Source: Larix sibirica (Eukaryota; Streptophyta; Pinopsida; Pinales; Pinaceae). From it: a stretch of DNA of 20,162 nt. This document shows positions 9,707 to 18,480 of the stretch, piece after piece (positions within the stretch are counted from its first letter, which is position 1; each line of letters starts with the position of its first letter). The position numbers were made by a program, and so were the translations under genes. Below the pieces are notes generated by a model that saw only the letters and a list, made by a program, of their open reading frames with translations, ran no database searches and was not told the origin of the DNA. The stretch spans positions 28,358 through 48,519 of the forward strand of contig NWUY0300030596.1 in the NCBI GenBank assembly GCA_004151065.3, given 5' to 3'.

Positions 9707-10014
9707 CCTCCTCATCTCTCAATCCCCTTTTGTCCTTTTTTTTCAAGTTCTTCAAGAATTCTCAAGCCTCTTTTCTCGATGTCAACATCACAAGGGATTA
9801 ATTAGCAAACAGATATCATCACATGTGGGTTCAAATTGGAGGTTTATAAATAACTAGCATAGATCCATCTTAAACCCNCTCCCTTTTAAGGGTTTTTCTC
9901 CAAGGTAAAACTACTGTGTGCATGTGGAATAATTTGTGCACTTTGATTATGACAAGTAATTGATGAAAACAAAAATTTAAATACTGTATTTCTGCTCGAC
10001 TTAAAACTTGACAC
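9702..10014. other. 3' flank of the element, first 59 bases shared with the flank of LTR3
   Basis: No gene. From 9702 to 9760 it aligns with 13208-13265 at about nine of ten positions. Both begin ATGTGCC and contain TCATCTCTCAAT and TTTTGTCC. Beyond 9760 the two flanks differ completely. The remainder, to 10014, is AT-rich and contains one ambiguous base (N at 9878). At 10015 it passes abruptly into element sequence homologous to 6845 onward. Confidence 0.75.
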
Positions 10015-10020
10015 TTTTAG

Positions 10021-10185
10021 TCCGACCCTATATGCATATTGGACAAGAGAGAAACTGAACTAAGAAGCAAAACCATTGGACAGGTAAAGGTGCAATGGAA
10101 ACATTTTGAACCCACAGAGGAAACATGGGAGATGCGGGATGCTTTGAAAGAATCATACCCCCACTTGTTTCAAAATCACGATTAG
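10021..10185 (+). pseudogene. Second copy of the chromodomain end of gag-pol, open but isolated
   Basis: Homologous to 6851-7015. It is preceded by the same TAG (10018-10020), then reads without a stop from DPICILDKRETELRS through GQVKVQWKHFEP, EETWEM and ESYPHLFQNHD to TAG at 10183-10185. It covers 54 codons, about the length of a chromodomain, and lacks the two internal stops of the first copy. Nothing of integrase or RT precedes it, and it has no start codon, so it cannot be a gene. It is the internal remnant of the partial element that ends in LTR3. Confidence 0.85.
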
Positions 10186-10206
10186 CGTCGAGGACGATTT
10201 GTTTTT

Positions 10207-10220
10207 AAGGGGAGGGGGAA
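10207..10220 (+). other. Polypurine tract before LTR3
   Basis: AAGGGGAGGGGGAA, an uninterrupted purine run ending at the first base of LTR3; better preserved than the tract at 7036-7049. Confidence 0.85.
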
Positions 10221-10375
10221 TGTAACACTCGAATTCCCATTGTTGTTATGTAATGGGGATAAAACAATGTCTTAGGATGAAGATTGGGAAAAAAACTTTG
10301 ATTAGTTATGTTTTTATTTCAGTATGTTATCTTAATGTTTTTGTTTATTTCATGACAAGGGAGAGTATATAAGCA

Positions 10376-10383
10376 GCATTCGA
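10376..10383 (+). promoter_or_regulatory. First TATA-like site in LTR3
   Basis: TATATAAG, same position and sequence as in LTR2. Confidence 0.4.
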
Positions 10384-11017
10384 TTAGGGTGATGAGGAAA
10401 GAAATTAATAAAAAAAAAGAAACATGTTAATTAATAACGAAAAACAATAAATAAACAAACCCTAACTAATGAATAAATGAGTTAAACTGAATTAAGAAAG
10501 GGGATATCAAAGAAAAAGGAAGAAGGAAGGAGGTTTTTTTTTGGATGGCAACCAGTACTATGTATTGAGAGGTAGTCTTACTACCGAATAAAAGCCAGTA
10601 GAGAGTACCGAGAGGCTTTAGTTGATGCCGATTAAAAGGTTGTAGCAGATGTGCAATAAAATTCCAGTGCTTGAGAAGCATTTGTTAGCGCTGATTAAGT
10701 AGCATTCCAGTGCTGTGGGTATTGGAAGGCATTTGTTTGTGCTGACTGACTGTGACCAGTGTACAGTTAGAAAAATCTTATCCAAATTAGAGATTAAAAA
10801 TGAATTTTTAAAAGGAAAAACCTTTCAATCACCTAGTGGAATCTCGTTGTGCTGATCGGGGGTGAATTTTGCAGAAGTAAGAAATTGCTTATGCGTTCTA
10901 TGGTTGGGAGGCCCCTTGTCAAGTCATTCTAATGAGCGATTTGGAATTTTACAAGAATCTACATATGGGTATTCTGACTGTTATATTTTATTTAAATGTT
11001 GGTTTATTTGGTGAACA

Positions 11018-11027
11018 TATATAAAAG
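11018..11027 (+). promoter_or_regulatory. Second TATA box candidate in LTR3
   Basis: TATATAAAAG in the same context as in LTR1 and LTR2. Confidence 0.45.
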
Positions 11028-12213
11028 AGTATTTATTGATCAAGTATGTGGAAGCTTGTTTTAGTTGTTTATAAATACAATGAGCATTATTGTGGTTCTT
11101 TGTCGAAAGTGATGTTTTAAAATTAATTTTATTACAATATATGAGTAAAACCAGGAATGTGTACAGGAAACATTGACATATTACCCTGGATGATTAAACA
11201 ATACCTAGTTTATATATGGAGATAGTAGACATACGGTGTTTGCATAGTCTGTACATCGATGACATTATGTAAACCGATGTTGTAAATCCACCTAAAGAAA
11301 ACGATAGTAAGTAACTTGGTTAAAAATAATTACAAGTCTGTACTAGAAACGCTCACCCAATTTTCCCAATGGAAACCAAATCCTTTGAAGACTCTGACGA
11401 TATGTAGTCCTTCAATAACGAGGAAGTTAAAAAGATGGTTCTAGGGTGGTTACCTGTAGGTTATTGATTTAGGAAATAAACCCTAATATATAGCGATTCT
11501 GGTTGATAAACGTAGCTGCCATCAAGGAAATAATAATCATCGAAGAGGATAAATCTCAGAATCAGATTAATTATAATTTATTTGGCCTTAATACATTCAC
11601 AGTTTAAACGATTAAACAAGCACATTAGCTATTGCACAGTAAGGATGCAAAACTCTTTACAATTAATATGAACCTTTGATCAACATTGAATTCAAAGTAA
11701 ATAAAACAAAGGGTCCACTTCAACTAAGGCGGGGATTAGTATATTATTACAGTTCAATCGTATAGAAAAGTTGCGATGCCATGTGAAGAGCTAGGTTGAG
11801 CATATAACAAATTAAAAATTTATAACATCCCGAGACAAAAAGAAGGGTTACAACAAGTTTCATTGACGTAGAGTCCATATTTATATTTTTAAAGGGCAAA
11901 ATAACCACAGGATGAAACCTTGGAAAGACTTCAGGGTATAGAAGTTCCGAGCTAAAACATTACCAAAAATCCTAGGAAACCAGAAATTTCTCATCAGCTT
12001 TGAAGTATGGTTAAAGAAAATAATTGCTCTTCAGTGGCACGGTTATAAATCTAAACAAGATAACATGATTGCGACTTGTAGGACACAAGATCGCTTTACC
12101 CCGAAATACAGTACTCATTCATTATGAGGAAACCTCCTTACGAATTAATCCTTTCCAGGATAGTAAACTTATACAATAGGAATAAACATGTCGTGAACAC
12201 AAAAAAAACTAAC

Positions 12214-12293
12214 AGAATCAATTTTTCCTTCCATAGGAGTGGTACATACCACATTTCTTCTAGCAACAACAAGAGAATCAATTTTTCCTTCCA
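12214..12293 (+). repeat. 20-base direct repeat, 60-base offset, in LTR3
   Basis: AGAATCAATTTTTCCTTCCA at 12214-12233 and again at 12274-12293. In LTR2 only the second position has a close match, so the first was probably copied from the second. Confidence 0.8.
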
Positions 12294-13207
12294 GCTCGAG
12301 GAGCATGCCTACGATGGGGATTACGGGCTTACCGACCAGGACGAACTCCACAGAGTAATGGAAGACGACTTCAAAGTAATACCAACACACCAAAATATGC
12401 AAGCAAAAATCAAGATTGGGATAAATAATAGTTTGTCGAAATGAAATTAAAATTGAGAATTAAAATGCTTATTATAGGTAAAAGGGGGGGAACACATTAC
12501 CTGTAGCTGTTGCATGGAAAATTTGTTAAACCCTTGAACAATCAAACCCTTGCATGGCTAGCTAAATAAGAAGGCTTTATACTAGAGCCCTTAGATTGCA
12601 AATACTAACGCTTCTCTGTAGGGAACCTGAAGATTTTAAGAGAAGCCCTTCTTTACAAATAGCTCAAATCCTGAAAGGAAAAAGTGGCAGAGCTCGAAGC
12701 TCCGCCCACTGTGTAAATAATGAACTGGAAGACTCGAAAAACTTTTGAGCTGGGAGAAAAACCAAGTCCAAGTACAAGCATTTAATTTGGATAAAGTATT
12801 GTTAACGTGGTAGGCTAATACTCAAATTGGTAGTTGTAGCCAACTTGCCTTCTTAATTTCTTCCCGAGTCTTATGTTGGTGAGCAGTGAAGTGTTATGGA
12901 AATTTCAATCCCATGTTTACCCTTTTTAACCTTCACACTTAGGTCTAAGATCATCATATTATAGAACACATCTAGAAAACATTAAATCTAGGAAGGCTGG
13001 AATCCTGCAATGATACTTGCATATGAATGGAAAAAGTGGGTAAGCATTCTAGCTTAGTAAGCACTAAATCCCTTACGTACACAATCAAACTAGAGCTAGC
13101 AGTTTTAGTCACATTCTTTTAGATTGGTTATTAAATAATAACATTTTACTCTTGTTGAAATCATAAAATGCTTAAATATACAATTTTATTTTTATGGGAA
13201 CATGACA

Positions 13208-13265
13208 ATGTGCCTTCTCATCTCTCAATGCCCTTTTGTCCCTTTTGTCAAGTTCCTCAATAATT
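13208..13265. repeat. Flank after LTR3, copy of the flank after LTR2
   Basis: Starts with ATGTG and matches 9702-9760 with about five mismatches and one gap. The similarity ends sharply at AATT. It lies outside the LTR, because LTR1 goes directly into the primer site at this point. Confidence 0.8.
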
Positions 13266-13416
13266 AGGACATGCTTGGAGGAGAGGGAGTGTGAATGAGA
13301 GAAGAGTTAGCAATGTGAGGAGATCTACATTTGTCAATGATTTTATGGAAGTGAGGCATCTCATGGAGCAAGGTGATATACCTCTAGTCCTTGTAGCTTA
13401 TAAAAAATTTCAATAG
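13264..13416 (+). other. Short open frame of unknown nature
   Basis: About 50 codons open from just after TAA (13261-13263) to TAG (13414-13416). The predicted peptide is polar and basic at first, then contains DFMEVRHLMEQGDIPLV. Reading continues in the same frame for some 25 codons past the stop before more stops. It could be a fragment of an unidentified gene or transposon. I do not recognise it, there is no supporting context, and the length is within what chance allows. Confidence 0.2.
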
Positions 13417-13841
13417 ACCTGGAAATTATCTAAATGGGAAATGAAAATGACCACAAATTTCATAACAAGGAGATCTAACTAAGTTTGATCCTTTTCATTG
13501 AAAGCTCAAGTAGCATGTGATAAACAACATTTTCTAAAGTTAATTTCAAATACATATGTAAAGTATTGGGACCAACATAATAGAGGTAGAAATAATAACA
13601 AATATAAAAAAGTTGTGAAAACATATACATACAATATTTATTGAAAATAAAAAGTTATTTTCTTTAAAAATATATATCTAGAAGGGTACTAATATTTAAT
13701 TTTTTGTAATTATAATCAAAATAATGAACATTTTTTAATACCCCGTGAACACAAATATTATGTCATAGTTTATTGAGTGAACATCATATGGTAATCGTTT
13801 GCCTCATAGGTTGACATCCATATAGTTGATCATCTGTTTCT

Positions 13842-13958
13842 TATATAAAACCTTGAGTTGTATTGTTTTTTTCTCTCTCTATCTCATAAGCTTGATCATA
13901 TTTCATATTTTTTTCAATTACTAGTAAGTATATTCACTATATTTCAAGAATAGCTATG
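13842..13958 (+). promoter_or_regulatory. Possible relic plant core promoter
   Basis: TATATAAAA (13842-13850) is followed after about 15 bases by a pyrimidine-rich patch (about 13866-13885, TTTCTCTCTCTATCTC), a combination common in plant core promoters. The first good ATG (13956-13958, ATGGCC) is followed at once by TAG, so no protein follows. It could be a decayed promoter or chance in AT-rich DNA. Confidence 0.22.
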
Positions 13959-14185
13959 GCCTAGAGATTTGCAAACAAGGGCATTTAAAAACAAACACAA
14001 AAACGAGACAATATTCAAGAGAATGGTGTCGAGTCCTTCTTTTCTAAATCTATTTTTGAAAATATTCAGAAATCTAAAAGTAAAAACATTTATTTAAAAA
14101 ATTAAAAAATATATTTTTTTTATTTTTTTAATAATTATTTTTTAATACTCACCTTTCAACCATAAAAATTTTCATTTTATAATTA

Positions 14186-14211
14186 ATATATATATATATA
14201 TATATATATAA
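14186..14211. repeat. (AT)n microsatellite
   Basis: About 13 uninterrupted AT units. Confidence 0.95.
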
Positions 14212-14479
14212 AAGAGAGAATTTAATGCTAAACCTCATGGGAGTGTTAATTATTTTTACACATATAATTATTTTTAATGTAAATCTTTGCATTTATTAAA
14301 TATGTAGTGTTAAATACACTATCTATTGTAAATATAATTTTTTTTATATTCAAATTTAAATTTAATTTTGTATTTTGTATTTTTTATGAATAAGTATTAA
14401 TGGTTGATTTTAAAAAATATTTTTATGGTAATGATAATTGTAATGTATGGGTTAATTCGAATTCAGTTGTATGGTGCAA

Positions 14480-15278
14480 GTTGAGTAATTGAGTATATTT
14501 CTTGGGCGACGGGGGCAATGGCGAGTTTGACAGGGGAGGTGGTGTGGTTTCGAGGTGTCAGGTTTTCATTTGTGCCCTGCAACTTTGTTTTATGGGTTCG
14601 CAGTGTTTGGATGTCCTTTCTTTGGTGAGTACACCTGGATTATTGCCTTTTCGCATTTCTTGGGTTTGCCGAAGATCTTTCCGGGTCTTTCCCCTACTAG
14701 GTTTAGTGTGTTGGCTTTTCTCCCTGCGGAAGTGGGTTCCAGGTGTCGGAGGATCCATCCATCTCTTGCTATTAAGGACAGGTGGTCAGGACAGGTGTAT
14801 GTTAAACACCTTTTTTTCCGGTTTTGGGTTATTATGGACCCATCTATTGTTTGTCGTCAGTCGTTCTTTTCCCCATCTGGTAAGGTTGGCGGTGGATTGC
14901 CTGAGCCGAAGGGTTTGCAAACGACGGGGTGCAGGAACCCTAATCTCTCTGGTGCTAGGGCAAGAGTGCGGTGTAGATTGAAGGCGTATAAGGCTCGGTC
15001 TTCTTTGGCCCGCTTTGTGATTGCGGAGGATTCAAACTTGGATAGAGTTGCCATGCTTGCAGAGTGAGCCCTAGTTGGTAGACTGGAATTTACATTGGGC
15101 TCCAAAGAAGAGATTTTGGAATGGGTGAGGGTTAATTGGGTTTCGGGCTCTGATTTGGATCCTAGGGTAAATATTTTATTGAATCGCTGGATACTTTTTG
15201 TTTTTCCGGATGCCGCTATGATGTCGAGGGTTCTCGAGGGTACTTGGCTCTTTAAATCTGGGTCGCTGATTTTGAAAC
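14480..15278 (+). mobile_element. LINE-A, 5' part of a plant L1-type LINE
   Basis: At about 14480 the sequence changes from very AT-rich to clearly GC-richer. It contains a T/G-rich leader-like stretch and then an ORF1 with the start of a DUF4283 domain. The match to LINE ORF1 stops near 15276, next to an ambiguous base (N at 15279), where AT-rich repeat DNA begins. No ORF2 of this copy follows; the LINE further right starts again from its own 5' part. The left boundary is judged from composition only. Confidence 0.6.
14834..15277 (+). pseudogene. LINE-A ORF1, N-terminal part, with one stop
   Basis: ORF1 proteins of plant L1 elements bind element RNA. The frame is open from at least 14555; I take the ATG at 14834 (MDPS) as a plausible start, since the upstream part looks like leader. 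A basic, Ser-rich N-terminus is followed by TGA at 15065-15067. The same frame continues at once with ALVGRLEF, EILEWVRVNW, ILLNRWILFVFPD, RVLEGTWLF and GSLILK. This is the pattern of the DUF4283 domain and aligns piece by piece with LINE-B ORF1 (VVGKVCF, ILIKWV, ILVNNWIV, KILSRPWFI). The domain is cut off about halfway. An overlapping frame at 14502-14981 is a shadow. Confidence 0.6.
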
Positions 15279-15839
15279 NTATTCCAATTTGGAATCGTGT
15301 TGTAAATGATAATACACAAGCCTTACAAAGGAAAAGTTTTATTTATTAATTAATTCTGAAGTAAAATAGTTGCAATTTAGCCATTTATTGATTAATTTGC
15401 AATAATTACAAAACTAATATCTAAATCATTGTTTTATTATTAACTTAACATTGCATATTTAGATAACATCGACTATTTCAAATTGAAATCGTGTTGTAAA
15501 TGATAACATAAATCCTACCAATAGAGAAAAGTTGCATTCATTAATTAATTATGAAGCAAAATAGTTATTCTTACATGCATGCTATAGTTATATATAGTTT
15601 TACTGTACACACACAATTTAATTGTTTTGTTAATATTTATGAACATATTTAATTAATACTTAAGTTGTCTATATCAATTGATCCATAGCTTCTCCATGCA
15701 TCAATAGAATTTGAAACTTTAATTTCATATATCGACACATCTCATCCACTTGAGTAAGATGTGTTACATAATTAAAATTCATTTATTTCCAATATAGCAT
15801 AGCAATCAAGGCAGGTGAATGGTAAGAAATGATTATAGA
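15279..15839. other. AT-rich segment between the two LINEs, with a direct repeat
   Basis: About 560 bases, AT-rich, sharply different from the GC-richer DNA on both sides. It contains two related copies of about 92 bases (separate entry). I find no open frame, primer-binding site or clear terminal inverted repeat. It may be an inserted non-coding element, but its ends are not defined. Confidence 0.5.
15281..15566. repeat. Imperfect 92-base direct repeat, 194-base offset
   Basis: 15281-15372 and 15475-15566 align at roughly 80%, with shared blocks AATCGTGTTGTAAATGATAA and ATTAATTAATT, then GAAG(T/C)AAAATAGTT. About 100 bases of unrelated AT-rich sequence separate them. Each copy begins near a small palindrome-like ATTCCAATTTGGAAT or ATTTCAAATTGAAAT. 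Confidence 0.85.
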
Positions 15840-16125
15840 CTACTGCCAACGGGTTTGCGGGGTTTGTAGGTTTGGGTTACGGTTTTCAGGTCTGGGTTTA
15901 CGGGTCTCATGGCAGTCGTTTATGGTTTGGTGATATGACTATACGCTCTTGATGCCATTGTCCGTGATGAGCCTAGGTGGGTGGTTGGTATTTATTTGTT
16001 TCTCCTCTCGGTGGTTGCGCTAGTTACTGTTACTGGCCTAACCCAGAGTTTGTCAAATTTGTATGGTTTTTGTTTTGGAGCTTTGTGCACCTCGTCATCC
16101 CCTTCTTTACTCTGGCACCTGTTAG
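15840..16125 (+). other. Leader of LINE-B
   Basis: T- and G-rich, with repeated GGTTT and GGGTTT phrases near 15850-15910. No convincing coding frame. Such leaders hold the internal promoter in LINEs; no specific site can be named. Confidence 0.4.
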
Positions 16126-17688
16126 GTGTTTTGGGTGACTGATGGGTGGGCTAGTGACCTCTGTGGGTCTGGTGACTATAGAATTGCGAGAGAAAGTGTG
16201 ATATGCCTGGAAGATCCTTTACTTTTCCCATCAAAGTTGGGACTTTATCCTTTTGTTGTGGAAGGGGTGGAAATTTCAGAGGCTCTTGTTCCTGAAAATA
16301 TACCGAGAAAGGGCAGTGGTCTCTCTCACAGCACTGGGGAGAAGGTGAAGAGTCATCGTCATCAGAAGGTTTATAAGAGACGGGATGGTGTACCTAAGAT
16401 GACGGTTGGGAAGATGTGCATGTTGGTAGGGTTTTAAGCCTGTCTAAGCGGGAGGTTGTGGGGAAGGTTTGTTTCACTAATGTCTTGCGTTCAATACTCA
16501 TTAAGTGGGTCTCAGATAACTAGAAACACATTTTACACTACTGCATGAGGATTCACATTCTTGTGAACAATTGGATCGTTTCCAACTTTATTGACGAGGA
16601 ACATGTGGAGAAAATACTTTCTAGGCCATGGTTTATTGGACGCGCCTCACTCGGCCTCATGCGTTGGCACTTAGATTTTAATTTGAGGATGGAGGTACTT
16701 CAAAATACCCACTTCTGGGTTCTTCGGAAAGGTTTCCCACTGGAGCTGTGGTTGAGAGAGATTTATGTCTCATTAGCCAACTGCATTGGATGTTTTATCT
16801 ATTTCAAAGATAAGTCTGTGTATCATGAAGACAAGAAAAATGCGTGGGTTTATTCTGAGATGGATGTGGAACTAGGTCTTCCTGAAGAAATCAAGGTTCG
16901 TTGGGGAGATAAAGTTTTCATGTAGCCATTGGATTATTGGTGGGTTCCACTCTGGTGCCACCTCTGTGGGTTAGTTGGGCACTTAAAATTAAGTTTTCCT
17001 TCAAAAATCACAGGACTGAACACGGATGACACTGGGTTGAATGAAGATGATGGTGAGATGCTTTCGTCTCCTAAGGCAGAGGCTCTATCCCTAGAGGTTG
17101 CTGATTTGGACCCACTTGGTCAGGAGTCTTGTACCATTCCGGGTAAGTTGAATAATATAGACTCTTCCTACTATAATCTTGAGCCTAATAAACTTATTTC
17201 TCTGGTTACAGACTCGGAAGGATTTACTTTGAATTAGGGGGTTTCTTCTTTACTTGGGATTGGGTGTTCAGACCCTATTGTTCCTTCTCCTTTTGTTTCC
17301 CTGGAAGAAGACGTTACCATTTCTGGCACAAAACTATTAGAGGATGAACATATCCTCTTGGACTTAGTGGGTATCCCTATTAAGACCAAGCCTTGTCTGG
17401 TTGCTCTAGATTCTTCTGGGGTGGTCATTTTTATGATCCTTTGACGGTGTATAAAGCTGCTAATTCTTCTTGTCCCTCTTTGGACACTACAAACTCTAAT
17501 GTTATGATACGTAAGAATCTGGCGGTAGACGTATGAAAAATTTAGCTAGAGCTTCTATTGGAAGTCCTAGTTTAGCATTAATTGAGACTCCGACTGATTA
17601 ATATGCAAATCAAGACACTTCCAGTCCCTCTCTATCGAGTACTTTTGGGCCACTTAGAGCGGTGCAGGCCCCGACACTTGTTACTTGA
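16126..17688 (+). pseudogene. LINE-B ORF1, DUF4283 and zinc knuckle, broken
   Basis: RNA-binding ORF1 of a plant LINE. An N-terminal stretch (16126-16437) is in one frame. Near 16400-16430 the frame changes, and the DUF4283 part runs with HVGRVLSLSKREVVGKV, LIKWV, a TAG (about 16521), ILVNNWIV, EEHVEKILSRPWFIG, MRWHLDF, FPLELW and LANCIGCFIYF, to a TAG at 16923-16925. The same frame continues with WVPLWCHLCGLVGHLKLSF, a CX2CX4HX4C knuckle whose last Cys is Phe (16995-16997). The acidic, Ser-rich tail goes on past TAG at 17235, changes frame near 17425 and again near 17525. It ends VQAPTLVT at TGA 17686-17688, with one more stop at about 17599. Confidence 0.8.
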
Positions 17689-17690
17689 TG
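17686..17690 (+). other. ORF1 stop / ORF2 start overlap, TGATG
   Basis: The TGA of ORF1 (17686-17688) shares its A with the ATG of ORF2 (17688-17690). The ORF2 protein then begins MILLSLNVRG, which is exactly where an L1 endonuclease begins. Overlaps of this kind allow a ribosome that has just stopped to restart on the next frame. Confidence 0.6.
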
Positions 17691-18480
17691 ATCCTACTCT
17701 CTCTTAATGTTAGAGGGGTTGGGGGTGCCCCGAAAATGCGATCCCTCATAAGGTTACTAGAGGTGGTTAACCCGAATGTTTTATTTTTACAAGAGACTAT
17801 GGTTACATGTGATAGAGCTAGAGAAATAATGGGGAGACTACTTCCTACTTGGGATTGTGCTTCGGTGGACTCGACTAGATTGTTGGGGGGACTTATCTCT
17901 TCATGGAATCCTAAGCCGGATCGCTTTCAGTTTTTTCTTGTTCGGGGTGGAATTTTTTTATCTGGGGGATGTGGTGAACTAAGTTCTGGACTAAGTATTT
18001 TTAATTGTTATGGTCCGTGTTCAGATCAATAAGCATATTGGTTCTCGTTAGAGCCTTGTGGACTTCTGAGCATACCCGGTCTTATTGTCACGGGAGATCT
18101 CAATTTGACTTTGTTCTCATGCAAAACTTAGGGTTCTCGGGCTAGAATAGACCCATTACAAGGTTGGTTTTGAGACGTTTTTTAGGGAAATGATATGGTA
18201 TACCTTGCTCATGTGACTTCTAATCCTACTTGGAATAATGGGAGGAACATGGAGGATTTCATTGCTAAAAGACTTAATCGATTTATGGTCAAAGATTCAC
18301 TTATCAACTTAGTTGATTCAATTACTCTCATATTGAATTGGCAAATATCTCTGATCATCAGCTGATTTTCTTGAGGATTGGCTTGAGACCCATGTTTTCT
18401 CGTTTACCATTTAAATACTACCTGCTTTGGTCAACATAGCAGAATTTTGTTACACTGTTGGACGAACACTAGTTTAAATT
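17688..18480 (+). pseudogene. LINE-B ORF2, endonuclease domain, broken
   Basis: Apurinic-type endonuclease that nicks the target DNA. From the ATG at 17688 it reads ILLSLNVRG, VLFLQET (Glu at 17793-17795), GGLISSW and FNCYGP, to TAA at 18030-18032. The same frame continues with YWFSL, IVTGDLNLTL (Asp and Asn at 18096-18104), then three stops, NPTWNNGR and RLNRFMV. After a one-base frame change near 18340 comes ISDHQLI (18347-18367). The catalytic motifs N, E, D-N and S-D-H are thus all still visible although the reading frame is broken. The linker to RT follows with stops near 18437 and 18473. Confidence 0.88.

Larger units (their letters stand above)
10015..13207 (+). mobile_element. Partial chromovirus: 3' end of the internal region plus LTR3
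   Basis: Starts abruptly at TTTTAG, homologous to 6845, and runs through chromodomain, polypurine tract and a full LTR. No left LTR, primer site or most of gag-pol is present. Because the flank after LTR3 repeats the flank after LTR2, including ATGTG, this block is best read as a duplicated 3' end of the neighbouring element rather than a separate insertion. Confidence 0.8.
10221..13207 (+). repeat. LTR3, most complete LTR copy
   Basis: Begins TGTAACACTC and ends in CA before ATGTG. At 2987 bases it contains both the 1154-base block absent from LTR1 (11372-12525) and the 327-base block absent from LTR2 (12378-12704), so it approximates the full LTR length. TATATAAG (10376), AATAAAA (10587) and TATATAAAAG (11018) are all present. 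A private change is a second AGAATCAATTTTTCCTTCCA at 12214-12233, identical to 12274-12293; the matching spot in LTR2 is different. Confidence 0.92.
13417..14480. other. AT-rich spacer, no gene
   Basis: Very AT-rich with T and A runs (for example 14095-14150), a microsatellite at 14186 and a possible relic promoter at 13842. No open frame of note on either strand and no recognisable transposon ends. Confidence 0.6.

Noticed and set aside
12124-12444. Plus-strand frame of 106 codons in LTR3
   Set aside because: LTR sequence; the aligned part of LTR2 does not keep the frame.
10015-13207. Second independent chromovirus insertion
   Set aside because: It has no left LTR or target copy of its own, and its right flank repeats the flank of LTR2 including ATGTG.
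14186-14211. Replication origin or matrix attachment site
   Set aside because: Only a simple AT microsatellite in AT-rich spacer; nothing specific supports a function.
14502-14981. Frame of 159 codons at the start of LINE-A
   Set aside because: Overlaps the frame that continues into the DUF4283 domain; composition is Leu-, Cys- and Phe-rich without a motif, as expected of a shadow frame.
14857-15105. Minus-strand frame of 82 codons opposite LINE-A ORF1
   Set aside because: Shadow of the GC-richer ORF1 region.
15281-15566. Terminal-repeat miniature retrotransposon (TRIM)
   Set aside because: The repeat pair has a suitable shape, but there is no tRNA primer site after the first copy, no polypurine tract before the second, and the ends are not TG...CA.
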